A stretch of DNA of 64,000 nucleotides from Ochotona curzoniae (lineage: Eukaryota; Chordata; Mammalia; Lagomorpha; Ochotonidae), in assembly GCF_017591425.1 (NCBI RefSeq), contig NW_024466459.1, positions 4,464,001 to 4,528,000 on the forward strand. The letters run 5' to 3'. A program made the translations under genes and the position numbers. How positions within the stretch are numbered: the first letter of the stretch is position 1; each line of letters begins with the position of its first letter. A model generated the notes under the pieces. That model was not told the DNA's origin. It worked only from the letters and a program-made list of their open reading frames with translations, and made no database searches. Of this stretch, positions 37,965 to 50,224 are shown piece by piece.

Positions 37965-38079
37965 CTTTTCTGACACAGAAGGAGATGTTTCTCGTGGCTC
38001 TTTTCTTCTTTCCTTAGGAAAAGCATTTCTTCTTGTCTGCATACAGCTTATGTAGACAGCTGGCAATAACGACTGCTTT
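37965..38079 (-). pseudogene. ABCA exon remnant: start of NBD2, with in-frame stop
   Basis: Equivalent of 56624-56741. Reads AVVIASCLHKLYADKKKCFS, then TAA, then KKKRATRNISFCVRKG. The AG acceptor and GT donor are kept. The 'CLHK' form resembles ABCA9-type more than the neighbour's 'CLRK', so the donor paralogue is uncertain. Clearly more diverged than the last two exons of the same copy. Confidence 0.85.
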
Positions 38080-38154
38080 CTGCAAATGAAAATTCATACC
38101 AGAACATGAGTTTTATGAGTATACTTGCGTATTTTCATGTTGTATTAATTAATT

Positions 38155-38275
38155 CATGGTATATTAATGCACAAGGATATTTTCAAATGTTCATGGACAA
38201 TGGAATGAAAATCTGCACAGTTTTTTACAACACACATTTCCATGAAATTTTTGAAGTGTCTTGTACTTGAACCTC
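38155..38275. mobile_element. possible mariner-derived short element
   Basis: Contains 'gttcatggacaatggaatg' at one side and 'ttccatgaaatttttgaag' at the other, a loose inverted pair of the kind seen in mariner-derived short elements. It sits just upstream of the ABCA remnant. Confidence 0.3.
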
Positions 38276-38279
38276 TCAT

Positions 38280-39244
38280 GTTTTCATGCATGTATTCCTA
38301 TCAGAGGTCAAGTCAGCTTATTCTAAGTATAGTATTCTTACAAATTATTTTCTGGTTATTCCTGCCATAATCTATGTATCCCATTATAGGTCACTAAATA
38401 GTTATTTTGAAACCTCAGAGCTTTCGCTAAACCTACACGAAAATATAATAGAAAATAAGTAGTTGTCTTGTTTTTGATTATGGTTTAAGACTTTTGAAAA
38501 CTCATCTAATTTTAAAAGTTAGTCTAAAACTCATTATTTTAGAACATACCAATATTTCCTTCTAATGTAGTATATGTTCATGCTAAGGATGAATGGTTGA
38601 CTTTTAAAGCAGACTTGCAGCTCACTTTCCCATTTCTTAGCATAATGTATTTGATGCACCAATGGAGATGATCTACTTTAAGAAACAAAAGTGAAACAGA
38701 TGAAGGGAAGCTAGCTGTAAGGGAGAAACAAAGCTTAACAAAAAGCATCTTCCCACCTCCTTAACCAGGCAAATGGTAATCGTTTGTCTTGGGCTTTCTG
38801 CTACGGAACATTTTGACTAGACTTTGCATGCCAGGAATGTGTCTGTGTAACTTACGGACAATTATTCAGAATTCAAACTAATCTAATAATTTTAAACATA
38901 GATGCTGTGTGTGCTTTCAAAGCTAAAACTCATTACAGATTGTTAAGTAAGGAATGAAAAACCCACTACCATATCCTCTGGGGAGAAATTATCGTATTAT
39001 GCTGTCTGAAGAAATTACCTGAGAAACTTAAGTCTTACACGGTTAGCATTGCAAAAATGTCTGCTGGATTAAAAGAAAAACCAAAACACAGCAGGGCCGC
39101 TTTTCTGCAGTAAAAGTTTTAGCTGCTATTGTGAAATCTGAGTTTATTTTGTTTCATCCATAGAATTACACATTGCCTTTCAAGCAAAAATGAGGCCGTT
39201 TGGCTTGAAGTCATCAAGTGTTGGTGGCTAAAGTTCATTTGTTT
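38280..39244. other. no gene recognised
   Basis: No further ABCA exon pieces found upstream of the remnant. AT-rich, unassigned. Confidence 0.35.
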
Positions 39245-39470
39245 CCAAGAATTCTTTTTAAATTTTAATTTTCTTATTATTTTTAAATTTTATGGTGCAA
39301 TTGCATAGGTTCTGGGATTTCCTTATCCCGTCCTCAAATCCTCACCTCCAGACTGATTTTCCCCATATTATTACAATAGTATAGTCCTTCATAAACAGTC
39401 CTAAGTCCATCATTCTTTAATTTAAGTGTGTCCTGACATTGCTGGTACAGTCAATGCCAGATAGTCCAGC
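39245..39470 (-). mobile_element. lagomorph L1 3' end fragment
   Basis: Shares 'ccccatattattacaatagtatag' type sequence, given here in part ('attacaatagtatag'), plus 'aagtccatcattct' and 'gtgtcctgacattgc', with 45215-45450. Both read as the minus-strand 3' end of the same element. Confidence 0.6.
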
Positions 39471-41055
39471 TGACCGTCTGCTGGAGTTGTGCTTGAACTT
39501 GTCGGAATAAGAATGCAAGCATTGCCCACAAAATGTATGCAGTGATAACAGTGATGTGCGATTGCAAATCCACTTAACACTTGGCAGGTGCAGAACTCTG
39601 TTGCTGGGAGGAACCAGGGGAGACAAGGAAAAGCCACACTTTCCAAAAATGTGTTGCAAACCCTACTTCTGCTGTTCATTTGTGAGAGTGTGTGTGCATG
39701 TGTGCGTGTGCGTGTGTTTACATGGTTTCTCTGCAGATGGATGATACTGGTGTAGAAGTTGCCAGTGTAGAGATATGGAGATAAATTAAGTGAATTTATA
39801 TCTGGAGTTCCTCAAAGGAAGCCCATGGAATAGAAAAGCAGTACTAGAAGCAGTGAATCACAGCTTAGCGCTTTTTTATCCTCAGCAAAAGGAGTTTTCG
39901 TTACACCTGGAAGGAGAAAGGATGCGCCATAGACTTTGGTAAGTGTATTGTCAGAGTTTTACAGAGAAAGAGAACCAGGAGAAGAGAACTATATTTATGT
40001 GCATCAATCAACTCATAGACATTAAGATATGGCAACAGATAGAGAGAGATTAGATGGAAGATAGCCAGACAGGTGAAAGCCAGTTAGCTAGCCAGTTAGA
40101 TATAAATAGTTGTGTGTGTAATGGTGTGTGTGTCTGTGTGTGTTAGAGAGAGAGGGAGAGAGAGAGAGAAAGAGAGAGGGAGAGAGAGAGAGAGGCTGAT
40201 TTACTTTCAAGAACTAGGTGGGAATTTTAAAATCTGTAAGGTCAGATAACAGGCTAAAAATTCTGGTAAGAGCTGTTTTGTCCCCTTGAGTTCAAGTCCT
40301 ATGAAGCCGCCAGCTAATTTCTAGGTAGCAGTTCTGAGGACAATTCCTGTTTCTTAGGGAATCCTCAGTTTGTACCATGAAGAACTTCCGCAGTGAATGA
40401 ACTCCTGCATGATGGGCTATAGCTTTGCTAAGTTGAACACAGATCTCATCTAAAAACTCTCTTCACAGAAACAAACATTGCTGTTTGACCAAACAGCTGG
40501 GTGCCATGACTCGGGCAATCTCAATGAGAGCATCTATGCACACATTTCATTGTCGGAGAAATGCAATATACACAGCCCTGAAGGAGATAGTTCAGCGTGT
40601 AATATTTCAGTTAGATAATACATCGTTCAGTGGCCCTCATCAATATATTTTATAAAAGTGTAATTTGCCAGGCTTGTCTTGAAAACTATGTTCATAAAGA
40701 AAAAAAAAACTGCTCAACTAGAGTTCATGAAAGACCTTAACTGAGAAAAACAGATTTCTTGGTATGATTGAAAAAAAAAAAGCTTTTGAAGAAAGAACAC
40801 TAGTTTTCTGGGAAGATCATCAGGGGCATGGCTGATAAAAATGTCTTAGCAATTTTAGACATACAGTTAGCAGCTAGATAGTGGCTTATGCCATTTGGCC
40901 CTTAAATCCCTGTACTTGCTGGAAATGTCCTCCGTTTTCATTCACGTTGGCCAAGAATGGCCCATGCTGTCGTCATGAACAATCCCATGAGGATAGAGTG
41001 GGCGTGTCTGTGCCTGAAGCTGCTATCTGTACCCCCCATTTATGGGAAAAGATCC

Positions 41056-41106
<51 letters not shown>

Positions 41107-42289
41107 GGATTTTATTTTCTAGAGCCAAAGCTTGGGTAAAGTGTGGCTGTCCTGGGGCCGATTGGGATGGGAACACACCTTTTCATTTTCCTTTTCATTC
41201 GAGATAATATGGTTGTAACAAAAAGTAGACCTTTCTTGATCTGAGTTAACAAATTGTGCAAAGTATCAAAGATAGGAAAGCCTCTTCCATTTAAAGATAT
41301 AAATCTGAAAACTGGAGGCAGGCACAATACAGGGCTTCTGTAAACATTATTAGGAAAATTCTGAGAGCTAGAGAAAGTGTATTCACAATGCTTGCAAATT
41401 GCTGTGCAATTCAATCTAATTCTCATTGTTCCTTAATTTACATTTCAGTCTTGTAATTGCTTTCATACTCGCATTCCCACGTCAAATGCACACAAGATAT
41501 TTACTTCGACGACTCATAATCAATCCAATGGCAAGCTTCTGGTTTGTCAGCATGTTCACATTTTAACTATAATAGAACAGTTGTGAAATTAAAGAAAAAT
41601 TAATTCCTCTTTTAGCTGCAAAACACATCTGCAGATATTTGAAAATATTGAATTCATTATTTTTGAAAACAATTCACCCACAGACGCCAGGCATTTAGTT
41701 TAGGGAGCTTTATTTATTTACAACAGTATAATACAAGTAAAACAGAAACTAGGAAAGGTGAACTTGCTTTTGTGATAGCTGGGGAAAGTGACTTACAAAC
41801 TTATTTTATTCCTGGTGGCATTATTTCCAGGAAAGTGGCTCGGATTGTGTCATGTTCTCTGCAACCCGTTTGTGTTAGGTTTGAACTGTTTGTTGCTTTG
41901 AAAGTTCCCAATTAAACTGTTTTCGGCAGGGCAGTGACAATTGCAATTCTTTTGGGCAGCTGAACACAGAATTCATGTGATCATTCTGGAACAAACTCCT
42001 TGTTTCATCAATTTCCAGCTAGCTCCCGCAGCTCAAAAGTGCCAGGTATTGTTCTTGAAGTATCTTACAAAGAGGATTCGGTACTTCTAATGTTTGTTTT
42101 GCACACCCCAGAAGAATGCAGAAAGTTCTAAAGTTTAAAACACTATCCTTAAACATTAAGAAACCAAGGAGCTTAAAGAAAACATCTCTCTAAAGGAATT
42201 CTGGATTTTATGATGAATGTGTTCACTCACAATTTTTATCTGCTTTTGAAATTTTTTAAAAAGCAAACTATTTACATCTTCTTGTCTTC
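39471..42289. other. no gene recognised; three microsatellites
   Basis: Contains a GT-rich stretch (39687-39718), a compound GT/GA tract (40111-40194) and a GA tract (41055-41103). Otherwise unassigned. Confidence 0.45.
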
Positions 42290-43190
42290 TTTCTTCATGG
42301 CTGTGGCTGGGGGTACCCTTGCCAGCCCAGCTCCACATCCACTGCTACTGGGTGGGAGGAGGGTCCTGGGCTTGTGGGCAGCCAGAGCCCAAACTGGTGC
42401 TAGGATCTGCCCGCTGGCCAGCGGGTGGCTAGCTCTGGGGTCTTGGGGTATGGAATTACTCCTAGGGACATCCATGGATAAGGCCACTGTATGTGTAGGT
42501 GAGGAATGAATCCTGAGGGACACCCAATGACAGGGCCACTGTACTTGCAGGTAAACAAGGGGACTGAGACCTGGTGATTTGGAGGGGAGAGACCTGAAGA
42601 TTTTTATGTGTCAGACTGATACACCAGCCCACATGGAAGTCCTGGGTTGGGCTTCTTAGCATGGAACATGGCTGACCACCACATGCCAGCGCACACACAA
42701 GCTATGACTGGGCGCCTGTCTCTCCAGGCTGAATCCAGTACCTGACAGTGAGTATCGGATGAAGGTATGCATTTCTAGATGCACCTGGAGTATATTGCAG
42801 TACACTAGATCCTGCAGAGGACACCTGGTACCATAACAGCAGATGGGGGACAGAACAAATCAACCAACTACCCCAGCCAAGAGTGGGCAGTGAATACCTG
42901 GGCAAACAGAGTCTTTAAGGTGGACTATGTCGGCCAGTGGATTCTGGAGAGATTTCATCATGATTGGAGTGGAAGGATAAACAGCGATACAGAACTGCTG
43001 AATTATCAAAACCACTTGAGCAGGACCCTTGGCGCATGTCCCACATCGGGGACCCTGGGATGGTTGGGAGGCTGGGCGTGGCTTCTCCCCTTATCTCTCC
43101 CCACCCCCAGATATGGGAAGGAAAAAAGAGAATGTCAAAAACAATGGTCTCACCTACTTTCCTTTAGCCTGTGACCCTTCACGCCTTAAT
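42290..43190 (+). repeat. dispersed element related to 2293-2990, with a 51-bp tandem duplication
   Basis: 42452-42502 and 42503-42553 are two 51-bp units ('ggaat...cct(a/g)(a/g)gggaca...ggccactgta'). The 42890-43110 part aligns loosely with 2730-2960 ('gtcggccagtggattctgga', 'ggctgggcgtggcttc', 'tctctccccacccccag'). GC is higher than the surroundings. Probably an L1 5'UTR or an ERV piece; no intact ORF follows. Confidence 0.4.
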
Positions 43191-43242
43191 CAACAAAATA
43201 AAAATTATCAAAAGCAAAATTTATACAATTAAAAAATCCATG

Positions 43243-43565
43243 ATAGTGTCCCGTGTGTGGTGTAGTGGGCTGAGCTTTTGGCTGTTAACACTAGTGTCTG
43301 AAATACATACTGAGATGTTGGTTCACACTCTGTTTCCTCACTTCTGATCCACCTTCTTGTTAACACACCTGAGGAAGCCAGCAGATGATGGTATGGGCCG
43401 CTGCCATCCACGTGGAAGACATGGAATACGCTCCTGGCTCCTGGATTGGCTCAGCTCTGGCCATTGCCACACTTTGTGGAATGAACCATCAGATGAAAGA
43501 TCCTCTTTCTGTCTCTCCTTCTCTCTACAATTTTGCCTTTCAAATAAAAATAAATAAACCTTGTC
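43243..43565 (+). mobile_element. C-SINE, full length
   Basis: Head near 43245, 'ctcctggctcctggattggc', 'ttctgtctctccttctctct', 'ttgcctttcaaataaaaata' and an A-tail. Confidence 0.9.
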
Positions 43566-43569
43566 AAAA

Positions 43570-45210
43570 AAGAAATAATAATACCATTGGAGAAGACTGG
43601 AGTAGTATTCCCAGAGTCAAGTGCCAGGTTTTAGCTGAAACAACGATAGCCTGAGGAGAGGATTTTGCTGAGACTGACCCATATCTTGGATGTAAATCTT
43701 AGTCTGCTTCTAGAATTCACTTAATTACTTTCTGTTATTCTTTGTAAAGTTGCTGATTGAGATCTAGTTTATATACCATATACTTAATTTATTTAATGTG
43801 TACAGTTAAAAGATTTTTATATTCAAAGAGTTGTGCATCAGTTGTCACGATGCAATTTAAAAAGTTTAACCATGAACAATAGAAACCCTGAACCCACAGG
43901 CAGTTGTTCTCTGTCTAGTCCTCTCCCTAACCCTGGACAAGCACCAACCTGCTTTCCGTCTCTACTTTTTCATTCAGATCCTTCATATGAATTGAGCCAC
44001 ATCCAGTGTGGCTTTTTCCTTTTAGTAAAGTGTTTGAGAGGTTCCTTTTTGCTTTGGTGTGTATCTGGACTTCACTCCTTAACACTGATGAGCAATGTCC
44101 ATTTTACAGGATTTGTCATCACTTTGTAGACATTGGGGTTTGCCCACTCTGCTATGTTATTTATTTGCCAATGTATCAGTATTAGGAGGGGGGGAGACAT
44201 TGGGGCTTAACAGGTGCCTAGGCTGTGAGATTTCATTCCTTGTGAAGGAATAAGGCCTTTAGGCAAATGGATTACTCATTGAAAGAGTGTTGTCAGAAAA
44301 TGAATGTAGCTCTCTGCAATTTTTCTTTCTCAAGCCTAATGTTTTATATATGCCATGGTGCTTCCCAGTGTGCCCTGACACAGCAAGAGGGCCCTTACCA
44401 CACACCAGCACGTTGACACTGGGTTTTCTAGCCCCTGGAACTGTGAGAAATCTGACTGGTTCCCTCCACCCCTTCTCCTTACCTGGCATTAGCCTCACAA
44501 TACAGAACGGAGGTGGTGTCCTCTGTATTTCTCAGAAGAATTTGAGGGTGACTGATATTAATTGTTCCTTAAATGTCAACAAAGCAATTTGGGCATGGGC
44601 TTATTTTTAAAAATTTTAAGATTACTAGTTTAGTGTCTCTACGTTTTGAAAAACTATGCAAGTTTTCTGTCAAGTCAGTTTCTACAGTCCGTGATTTGAT
44701 GGGATTTGATATGTGCTGATCCACTTCATCCAGTCTGTTTGCATACCATGGTTAACAGTATTCACTCTTGGCAACTCCTGTTTTAGTAAGGAGGTAGCAG
44801 TGTCCTCTCACTCCTCCTTCTGTAGAAAGCCACTGTGGTTCTCCCAGGCAGTACTGCCCTATTCACTTTTGCTGCCTTAGAGCTTCACAACATGACGATG
44901 CTCCTAGGATGAGCTCAGTTCATTGGCCTTTTTGTTCTACATGCAAGGGCTTATGGATACCAGGCTGGCCTTCAATTTCTGACCTACTTCACAACAAACC
45001 ATCAGGCATGGAATGTGTCCCTGTGCTTGTTCATGGAGGGGCAGGATACTGTTTTATAAAAACACGAGAGTGAATTCCCTGGTTGCTTTGAGAAAACAGA
45101 ACTACAGATTGGAAGATAAATGTATTTTTCTTTCTTTCTCCTATGGGTTGCTTTAAGGTGCAACACTTGCTTGCAGACACTTCATTGGTTTCATCCTATG
45201 ATGATTTTTC
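43570..45210. other. no gene recognised
   Basis: Part of 43740-44170 resembles old minus-strand L1 ('gagatctagtttatatacca', 'gagccacatccagtgtggc'), but too diverged to draw. The rest is unassigned. Confidence 0.3.
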
Positions 45211-45214
45211 TTTT

Positions 45215-45760
45215 CTTTTTATTATTCCATGCATGATACATTTCCATAAGCTCTGGAATTTCCCATTCCTTCCACATCCCCACCCCCACTTATTTCCCCA
45301 TATCATTACAATAGTATAGACTTCACAATCAGTCATAAATTGATCATTCTGCTATTTAAATGTATCCTCACATCGCAGGCACAGACAATGGCAGAGTGTC
45401 CAACCTCTTATTATGAGGATACAGCCAACAGTTTCATTGGGAGTCCATCTTTCATTTGGAGTAGAGATTCACACTGCATTGCATTTTCACGTCTGTATGT
45501 GATAGTCTCCACTACACAGTTACTATACATCCCCTTAAATAAAATGCCATGAAACAAAATCAATAACAGAGAAAAACAGAACATTTGCAATAACATAAAG
45601 CGAAAGAACATGCTACTTAATGACCAATGTATTGCTGAAGAATTGAAAAAGAAAATCAAAGACTTTCCTGAAGTAAATGATGCTATTGTATGACCTTTTG
45701 TCAATAAGGGAATTAATAAGTCAGACAAAACTTTTCTGAATGCATGAAAATAAGAACAAA
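45215..45760 (-). mobile_element. lagomorph L1 3' end
   Basis: 'gctctggaatttcccattcc', 'cattacaatagtatagactt', 'cattctgctatttaaatgta', 'ggcacagacaatggcagagt'; related to 39245-39470. Continues into A-rich sequence to about 45760. Confidence 0.6.
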
Positions 45761-47029
45761 AATATGAAACCTTCTGAGATGTAGCAAAAACAGTACCGAA
45801 CAGGCTATTGGTCCTGTATTTTGGATGAAGGCTGCTTTATATCAGAAAGAACATATAATATTTATCCTTTGGGGATTGACTTGTTTTACCAAATGTAATG
45901 GTCTCTAGTTGGGATCATGTGGTTGCAAATGCTAGAATTTAGTTCTTTTTAATGGCTGAGTAGTATGATGTGTTTTCAAAAGATAAATACACAGAGGATA
46001 AAGTTCTCTGTGTCCTGTATGAACAAGGTACAGAATCTGTAAATAGACAAGCAGACACTACAATTCATGTTCAGACTCCAGGACAATTTTGTGTTTGTAG
46101 CTAATACGTACTACCAGATAAGGAGTCAGAGTAAAGACTGTTTTTCCATGTGAAGAGATGAGTCTGCCTCAACATTAACCTTTCCTTGCAATGCACTCAA
46201 AAAGCTTTTTTTTTTTTTCCTGCTAAAACTGGTGGAGAGCTGCCATTCGGAAGAGAGACTTCATGCTGTTTTCACCAGCCTTCGTCACAGGCTCTGCGGA
46301 TGCCACACACAGTTTGTTGAGGTCTTCATTTTCCCTCACATAAATAATTTACAGACTCTTGAGGCCGGTGCTCTCCAAAAGACATCAAGAGAGGCACGGA
46401 CTTAATGCAAAAGTTATTCCACTGTCCAATTATTATTGATCAGAAACAACTGCCTTTGCTCATGGACTAGATTTGGTCTGAGCAAACAAGCTTTTCATAG
46501 GTTGACTCAGTGCTCTCAAGAGAAGAAATAAACATTAAAGTGATACACTGCCATGAATTTGCATCTTGGTAAACTGGGCCTTGACGTGACAAGGTTATTT
46601 AGCAGCTGGTCTAATAAATCTGGTCTCGACAGGCTTGTTTAGCAGTTGGTCTAAAGAATACATGGATCTCAGTGCAATGGGGGTGACTTGGGAAATGCCT
46701 GGATGTGTTTTGAATTGTCACACTGAGGCCGGGAGTGCCACTGACACCTACAAGGTAAAGGCTTGGTATTCTGCAGCATACAGCACAGTGTTTCCTTGCC
46801 ACTGTTTCAAAGACTAACATTTATTTTATGGAAGAAAAAAGCACACCTAATATCAGTAAAATTATTTACAATTGTTTTAACGTTTTCTTTTGTGAAACCC
46901 ACAGAATAAACCACCCTTACCATCAAATACTCCAAAAATTTCACTCAGTATAACTTTGTATATTCAAGTTGGGGTATTTTTGTTAGATGAGAGGGAGACC
47001 CGTGTTGTGCTGTCCTGTTAAACCTCCTG
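45761..47029. other. no gene recognised
   Basis: 45880-45980 keeps an L1-like reverse stretch ('gcaaatgctagaatttagt', 'ggctgagtagtatg'). The rest is unassigned. Confidence 0.3.
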
Positions 47030-47300
47030 CTACAGTGCCAGCATGGCATTAGGGCACCGGTTTGAGTCCCAGCTGCTCCACTTTGGATCCAACTCCTAAT
47101 GAGGTTGGGCAGAAGGTGAGCTCAAATCCCTGGGCCCTGCATCCACATGGAGGAACTGGAGAAGCTTCAGGCTCTTTGGTTTAGACTAGCTCAGCTCCAG
47201 CCATGGTGGCCATTTGGGCAGTGAAGCAGCAGATGGAAGATTTCTCCCTCTCTCTCTCTTGCTGAAACTCTGACTTCCACATAAAAAGTAAATATTTATG
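47030..47300 (+). mobile_element. C-SINE (older type)
   Basis: 'gagtcccagctgctccactt', 'agctcagctccagccatggt' and a C/T-rich end with 'tgacttccacataaaaagta'. Confidence 0.85.
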
Positions 47301-47388
47301 AGAAAGGATAGACTCATTCTAAGACATAGTATTCTGGATTGGATTGTGATCAAAGACAGGACTGAGGATACAGTGAAAAATGTACACT

Positions 47389-47691
47389 GCGCCTGGTGCA
47401 GTAGCCCAAGGCTAAAGTCCTCGCCCTCAAAGTGCTAGGATCCCACATGGGTGCCAGTTCTGATCCCAGTGGCCCTGCTTCCCACCCAGCTCCCTGCTTG
47501 TGGCCAGGGGGAGCAACTGAGGATGGCCCCAAACCTTGGGATTCAGAAGAGGCTCTGGGCTCCTGGCTTTAGATCAGCTCAGCTCCAACCACTGTGGCTG
47601 CTTGAGGAGTGAGTCAATGGACAGAAGATCTTCCTCTCTGTCTCTCCTCCTTTCCGTCTATCTGACTTTGAATAAAAATAAATAAATCTTT
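47389..47691 (+). mobile_element. young pika-type C-SINE, full length
   Basis: 'gcgcctggtgcagtagccca', 'gctccctgcttgtggcc', 'ggaggagtgagtcaatgg'-type centre, 'tgactttgaataaaaataaa'. It supports the pika assignment. Confidence 0.92.
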
Positions 47692-47845
47692 AGAAACATT
47701 TTATACCAACTTCTTCACTGTATAACTTTAAGTTTCTATGTATATATCTCAATAAATCAAAATGAAAAAAAAACATTTATAACAAGAAAGTTACTACTTG
47801 CCTAGGCTTTTGATTCAGTAGAGCCAATAATAACACATATCATTT

Positions 47846-48147
47846 TTAAAAAATATTAATTTGTTGTTACTTGAAAGACAGAGTTACAGAGAGACTAAGA
47901 GAGACAAAGAGAAAGATTTTTCTTCTGCTGGTTTGCTCCCCAAATAGCCTCAACAACTTGAAGTGGGCTGAGTTGAAGCCAGGAGCCGGCTTCTGAGGCT
48001 CCATGTGGATGCGGGGGCCCAAGGACTTATTCTGCTGAGGCTTTTCTATGCCCTTAGCAGAGCAGCCTGATCACAAATCTGGTGGTCAAATGGAATGCTG
48101 GCACTATAGGCTGAGGATTATTGTGCTATGCCACCACACTTCCTTTT
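47846..48147 (-). mobile_element. C-SINE, nearly full length
   Basis: 'ttacttgaaagacagagtta', 'tggtttgctccccaaatagc', 'tgaagccaggagccggcttc', head near 48140. Confidence 0.85.
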
Positions 48148-48629
48148 CAAAAATGAGAAATCTAAGGTTTGTTGCCCAAGGTCTCAGATTAGTCTTCTCA
48201 CAGGTTTAAGGCTATGTCTAATTTTTCTAAAAACTTTACAGCAAAGTAAAGGTCTTTATGCAGCCTCCTTTGAATTTGTGCTCAATTAGTTAGTCACAAT
48301 AATAGTAGTAATAACAACAAAACTCACCTAAATAACAGTGTGCAGGATATTGTGTTGATTTTAAGTTATTTACAGGGATACCACTTAGGACACTGAACTT
48401 ACAACCTGTGAAGTTGACTGCTTTAAATAAGAGTAGAATCTTGCAGCATAAGATAATGTATGAATCAGAAATATGCTTCCAACTTGCATGTAATATACCT
48501 GATTTCAATGTTCATCAACATGATAATTCAAATTGTTAATGCATTTTTTAAACAGGTTGCAAAGTTCCTTTATCATCACAACACACAAAACTTGAACTCT
48601 ACATTGTAAAGTCTAAAAAGTGACAGGAA

Positions 48630-49190
48630 AGTAAATTCAGTGAAGGTGGACCAGATCCTAAAATATGCACTTGAAAAAAAAAATCAAGGAATGCCAATTA
48701 AACTCACAGGAGATTTCTCACAGGAAACCCTACAGGCCAGAAGAGAATGGAGTGGCATATTCCGGATTCTAAAAGCAAAAAATTGTTGGCCCAGGATAAC
48801 GTACCCAGCAATATTTTCCTTTGTCCTTGGAAGTGAAATAAAATTCTTCTACAGTAAAGAAAAGTTCAAAGAATATGCCTCTTTCAAACCTGCCCTACAA
48901 ATGATCCTTAAGATATTCTCTTGAGAGAGAAAAGGAGTAGCACCCACCAAAAAAAAAGGCAAATGTGAAGAACATCCCAGTAAAATAAAAGCAGAAGACT
49001 AAACCAAAGAACAACCTATTCCTAAAATGACGGGACCAAATTACCACCCATTCATATCAACTCTGAAAGTAAATGGCTTAAACTCATCAATCAAACATCA
49101 CAGATTAGTAGACTGGATTAAAAAATGAAACCCATCTATTTGTTGCCTATAGGAGACACATTTCACTAACAAAGTCCAGTAGAAACTGTA
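48630..49190 (+). mobile_element. L1 ORF1 C-terminal fragment and following sequence
   Basis: Plus-strand open frame with the L1 ORF1 C-terminal motif SQETLQARREWSGIFRILK and RITYPAIFSF, then decayed L1 sequence ('agtagactggattaaaaaat', 'gttgcctataggagacacat'). No start or intact ORF. Confidence 0.8.
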
Positions 49191-49440
49191 TCGCATGGGT
49201 TTTGATTTTTTTTATTAGTTTCACCTCTTCAAAAACACGTTTTTCTCATTAAATTTTTCAATGACTCATAGATTATACAGTGGCATCATTTTCTTTAAGA
49301 AGATTCTTTATTTTCTTTTTCATTTCTGCAGTAACACATTAGTCATTTAGTGGCATGCCATTTAGCTTCATGGCATTGTAAGTTTCTTATTTTTCTTTCT
49401 GTTGTTGGTTTTGTTTTGTGGCTTTTCACTTAAGGGGATG
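49191..49440 (-). mobile_element. old L1 fragment, reverse orientation
   Basis: 'ttctttattttctttttcat', 'agtcatttagtggcatgcca', 'tttagcttcatggcattgta': reverse-reading L1 body sequence abutting the forward fragment. Confidence 0.55.
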
Positions 49441-49449
49441 TATAGTAAC

Positions 49450-49740
49450 TGTGTAATGGAGACTATCATATCCAGATGTGAGGATACAATGCAGTATACA
49501 TCTCTACTTCCAGACAAAGATAAACTCCCAATGAAACTGTTTACTGTATCTTAACAACAGGATGCTGGACTCCCTGCCATTGTCCATGCCCTCAGTGATG
49601 GACATACGACTGTGTATGAAGAACTATACTATAATAATGATATGTGGAACTCAGTGAAAGGGTAGGGAATTGGGGAGGAGATAAGGGAAACCCCAGGGTC
49701 TATGGAACTGTATCATAAAACGATAATAATAAAAAGAAAT
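49450..49740 (+). mobile_element. lagomorph L1 3' end
   Basis: Ends 'ggaactgtatcataaaacga' followed by A-rich tail. The same end occurs at 55240-55420 ('gagctgtatcatgaaaaaac'). Confidence 0.6.
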
Positions 49741-50195
49741 ACAATTTAAAAAAATTACAAGAAACAAATACTGTGTTAAGGTAGAATCAACTAACTCCAT
49801 TTTCTCAAAAAATTAATATTCTATCTTAGTTCCTACTTGATAGATTTTCAAAGATTCAATGATTTGATGTTCAGAGAAGGAAAACAAAGCAATCCTGGCA
49901 TCATCCTAAGATACATAAGTAGTTCTTTAATAAAAGAATCTTTAAACCAACTAGTGTATAAGCCATGAGATTTTAAAAAATTTTTATTTTGAATTTTGAA
50001 TTTTGTGGTATGCACATCTATGGCCGGGCTTTCTGGTCAGGCCCCTGCAACACTGCTCTCTTTGCTTTTACCCTGTGGTCTCACTATAAGCAAACTCAAG
50101 ACTGAAAATTTGCACATGAGTTTGAAAAGCATTGTTCATCAGAAACAGATAAAACACATTCATGCTATAAAATAGTGCCTTAAAGAGTCACAAAC

Positions 50196-50201
50196 TTTAA
50201 T
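50196..50201 (-). promoter_or_regulatory. possible polyadenylation signal of the ABCA8-like gene
   Basis: Minus-strand ATTAAA, the commonest variant signal, 23 nt past the stop codon, with a GT-rich stretch about 40 nt further on. It would give an unusually short 3'UTR, so a later signal may be the one used. Confidence 0.3.
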
Positions 50202-50224
50202 AGATGCACGGAGTATTTGTGGTT

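Larger units (their letters stand above)
34472..38079 (-). pseudogene. decayed second copy of the ABCA8-like 3' end (five recognisable exon pieces)
   Basis: Five blocks match exons of the working gene in the same order and strand: 38079-37965 (start of NBD2), 37413-37322 (Walker A), 36277-36221 (first part of the Q-loop exon), 35008-34953 (penultimate exon) and 34855-34760 (last exon, then open to a stop at 34472). The exons for signature, Walker B, H-loop and the next two are not found in between. Inserted L1 (about 36330-37140) and possible mariner sequence (35045-35450) fill the gaps. The three upstream pieces carry an in-frame stop, a Walker A change and a truncation, so no working transporter can come from this locus. 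The tandem-gene context (ABCA8-type genes are duplicated in mouse) makes a dead tandem paralogue the simplest reading. Confidence 0.85.

Noticed and set aside
40881..41207. Open frame of 108 codons rich in Arg-Glu repeats
   Set aside because: It runs through a (GA)n microsatellite; the repeat alone keeps the frame open.
48640..48924. 94-codon open frame as a host gene
   Set aside because: The motif LQARREW and the following sequence identify it as an L1 ORF1 C-terminal fragment.
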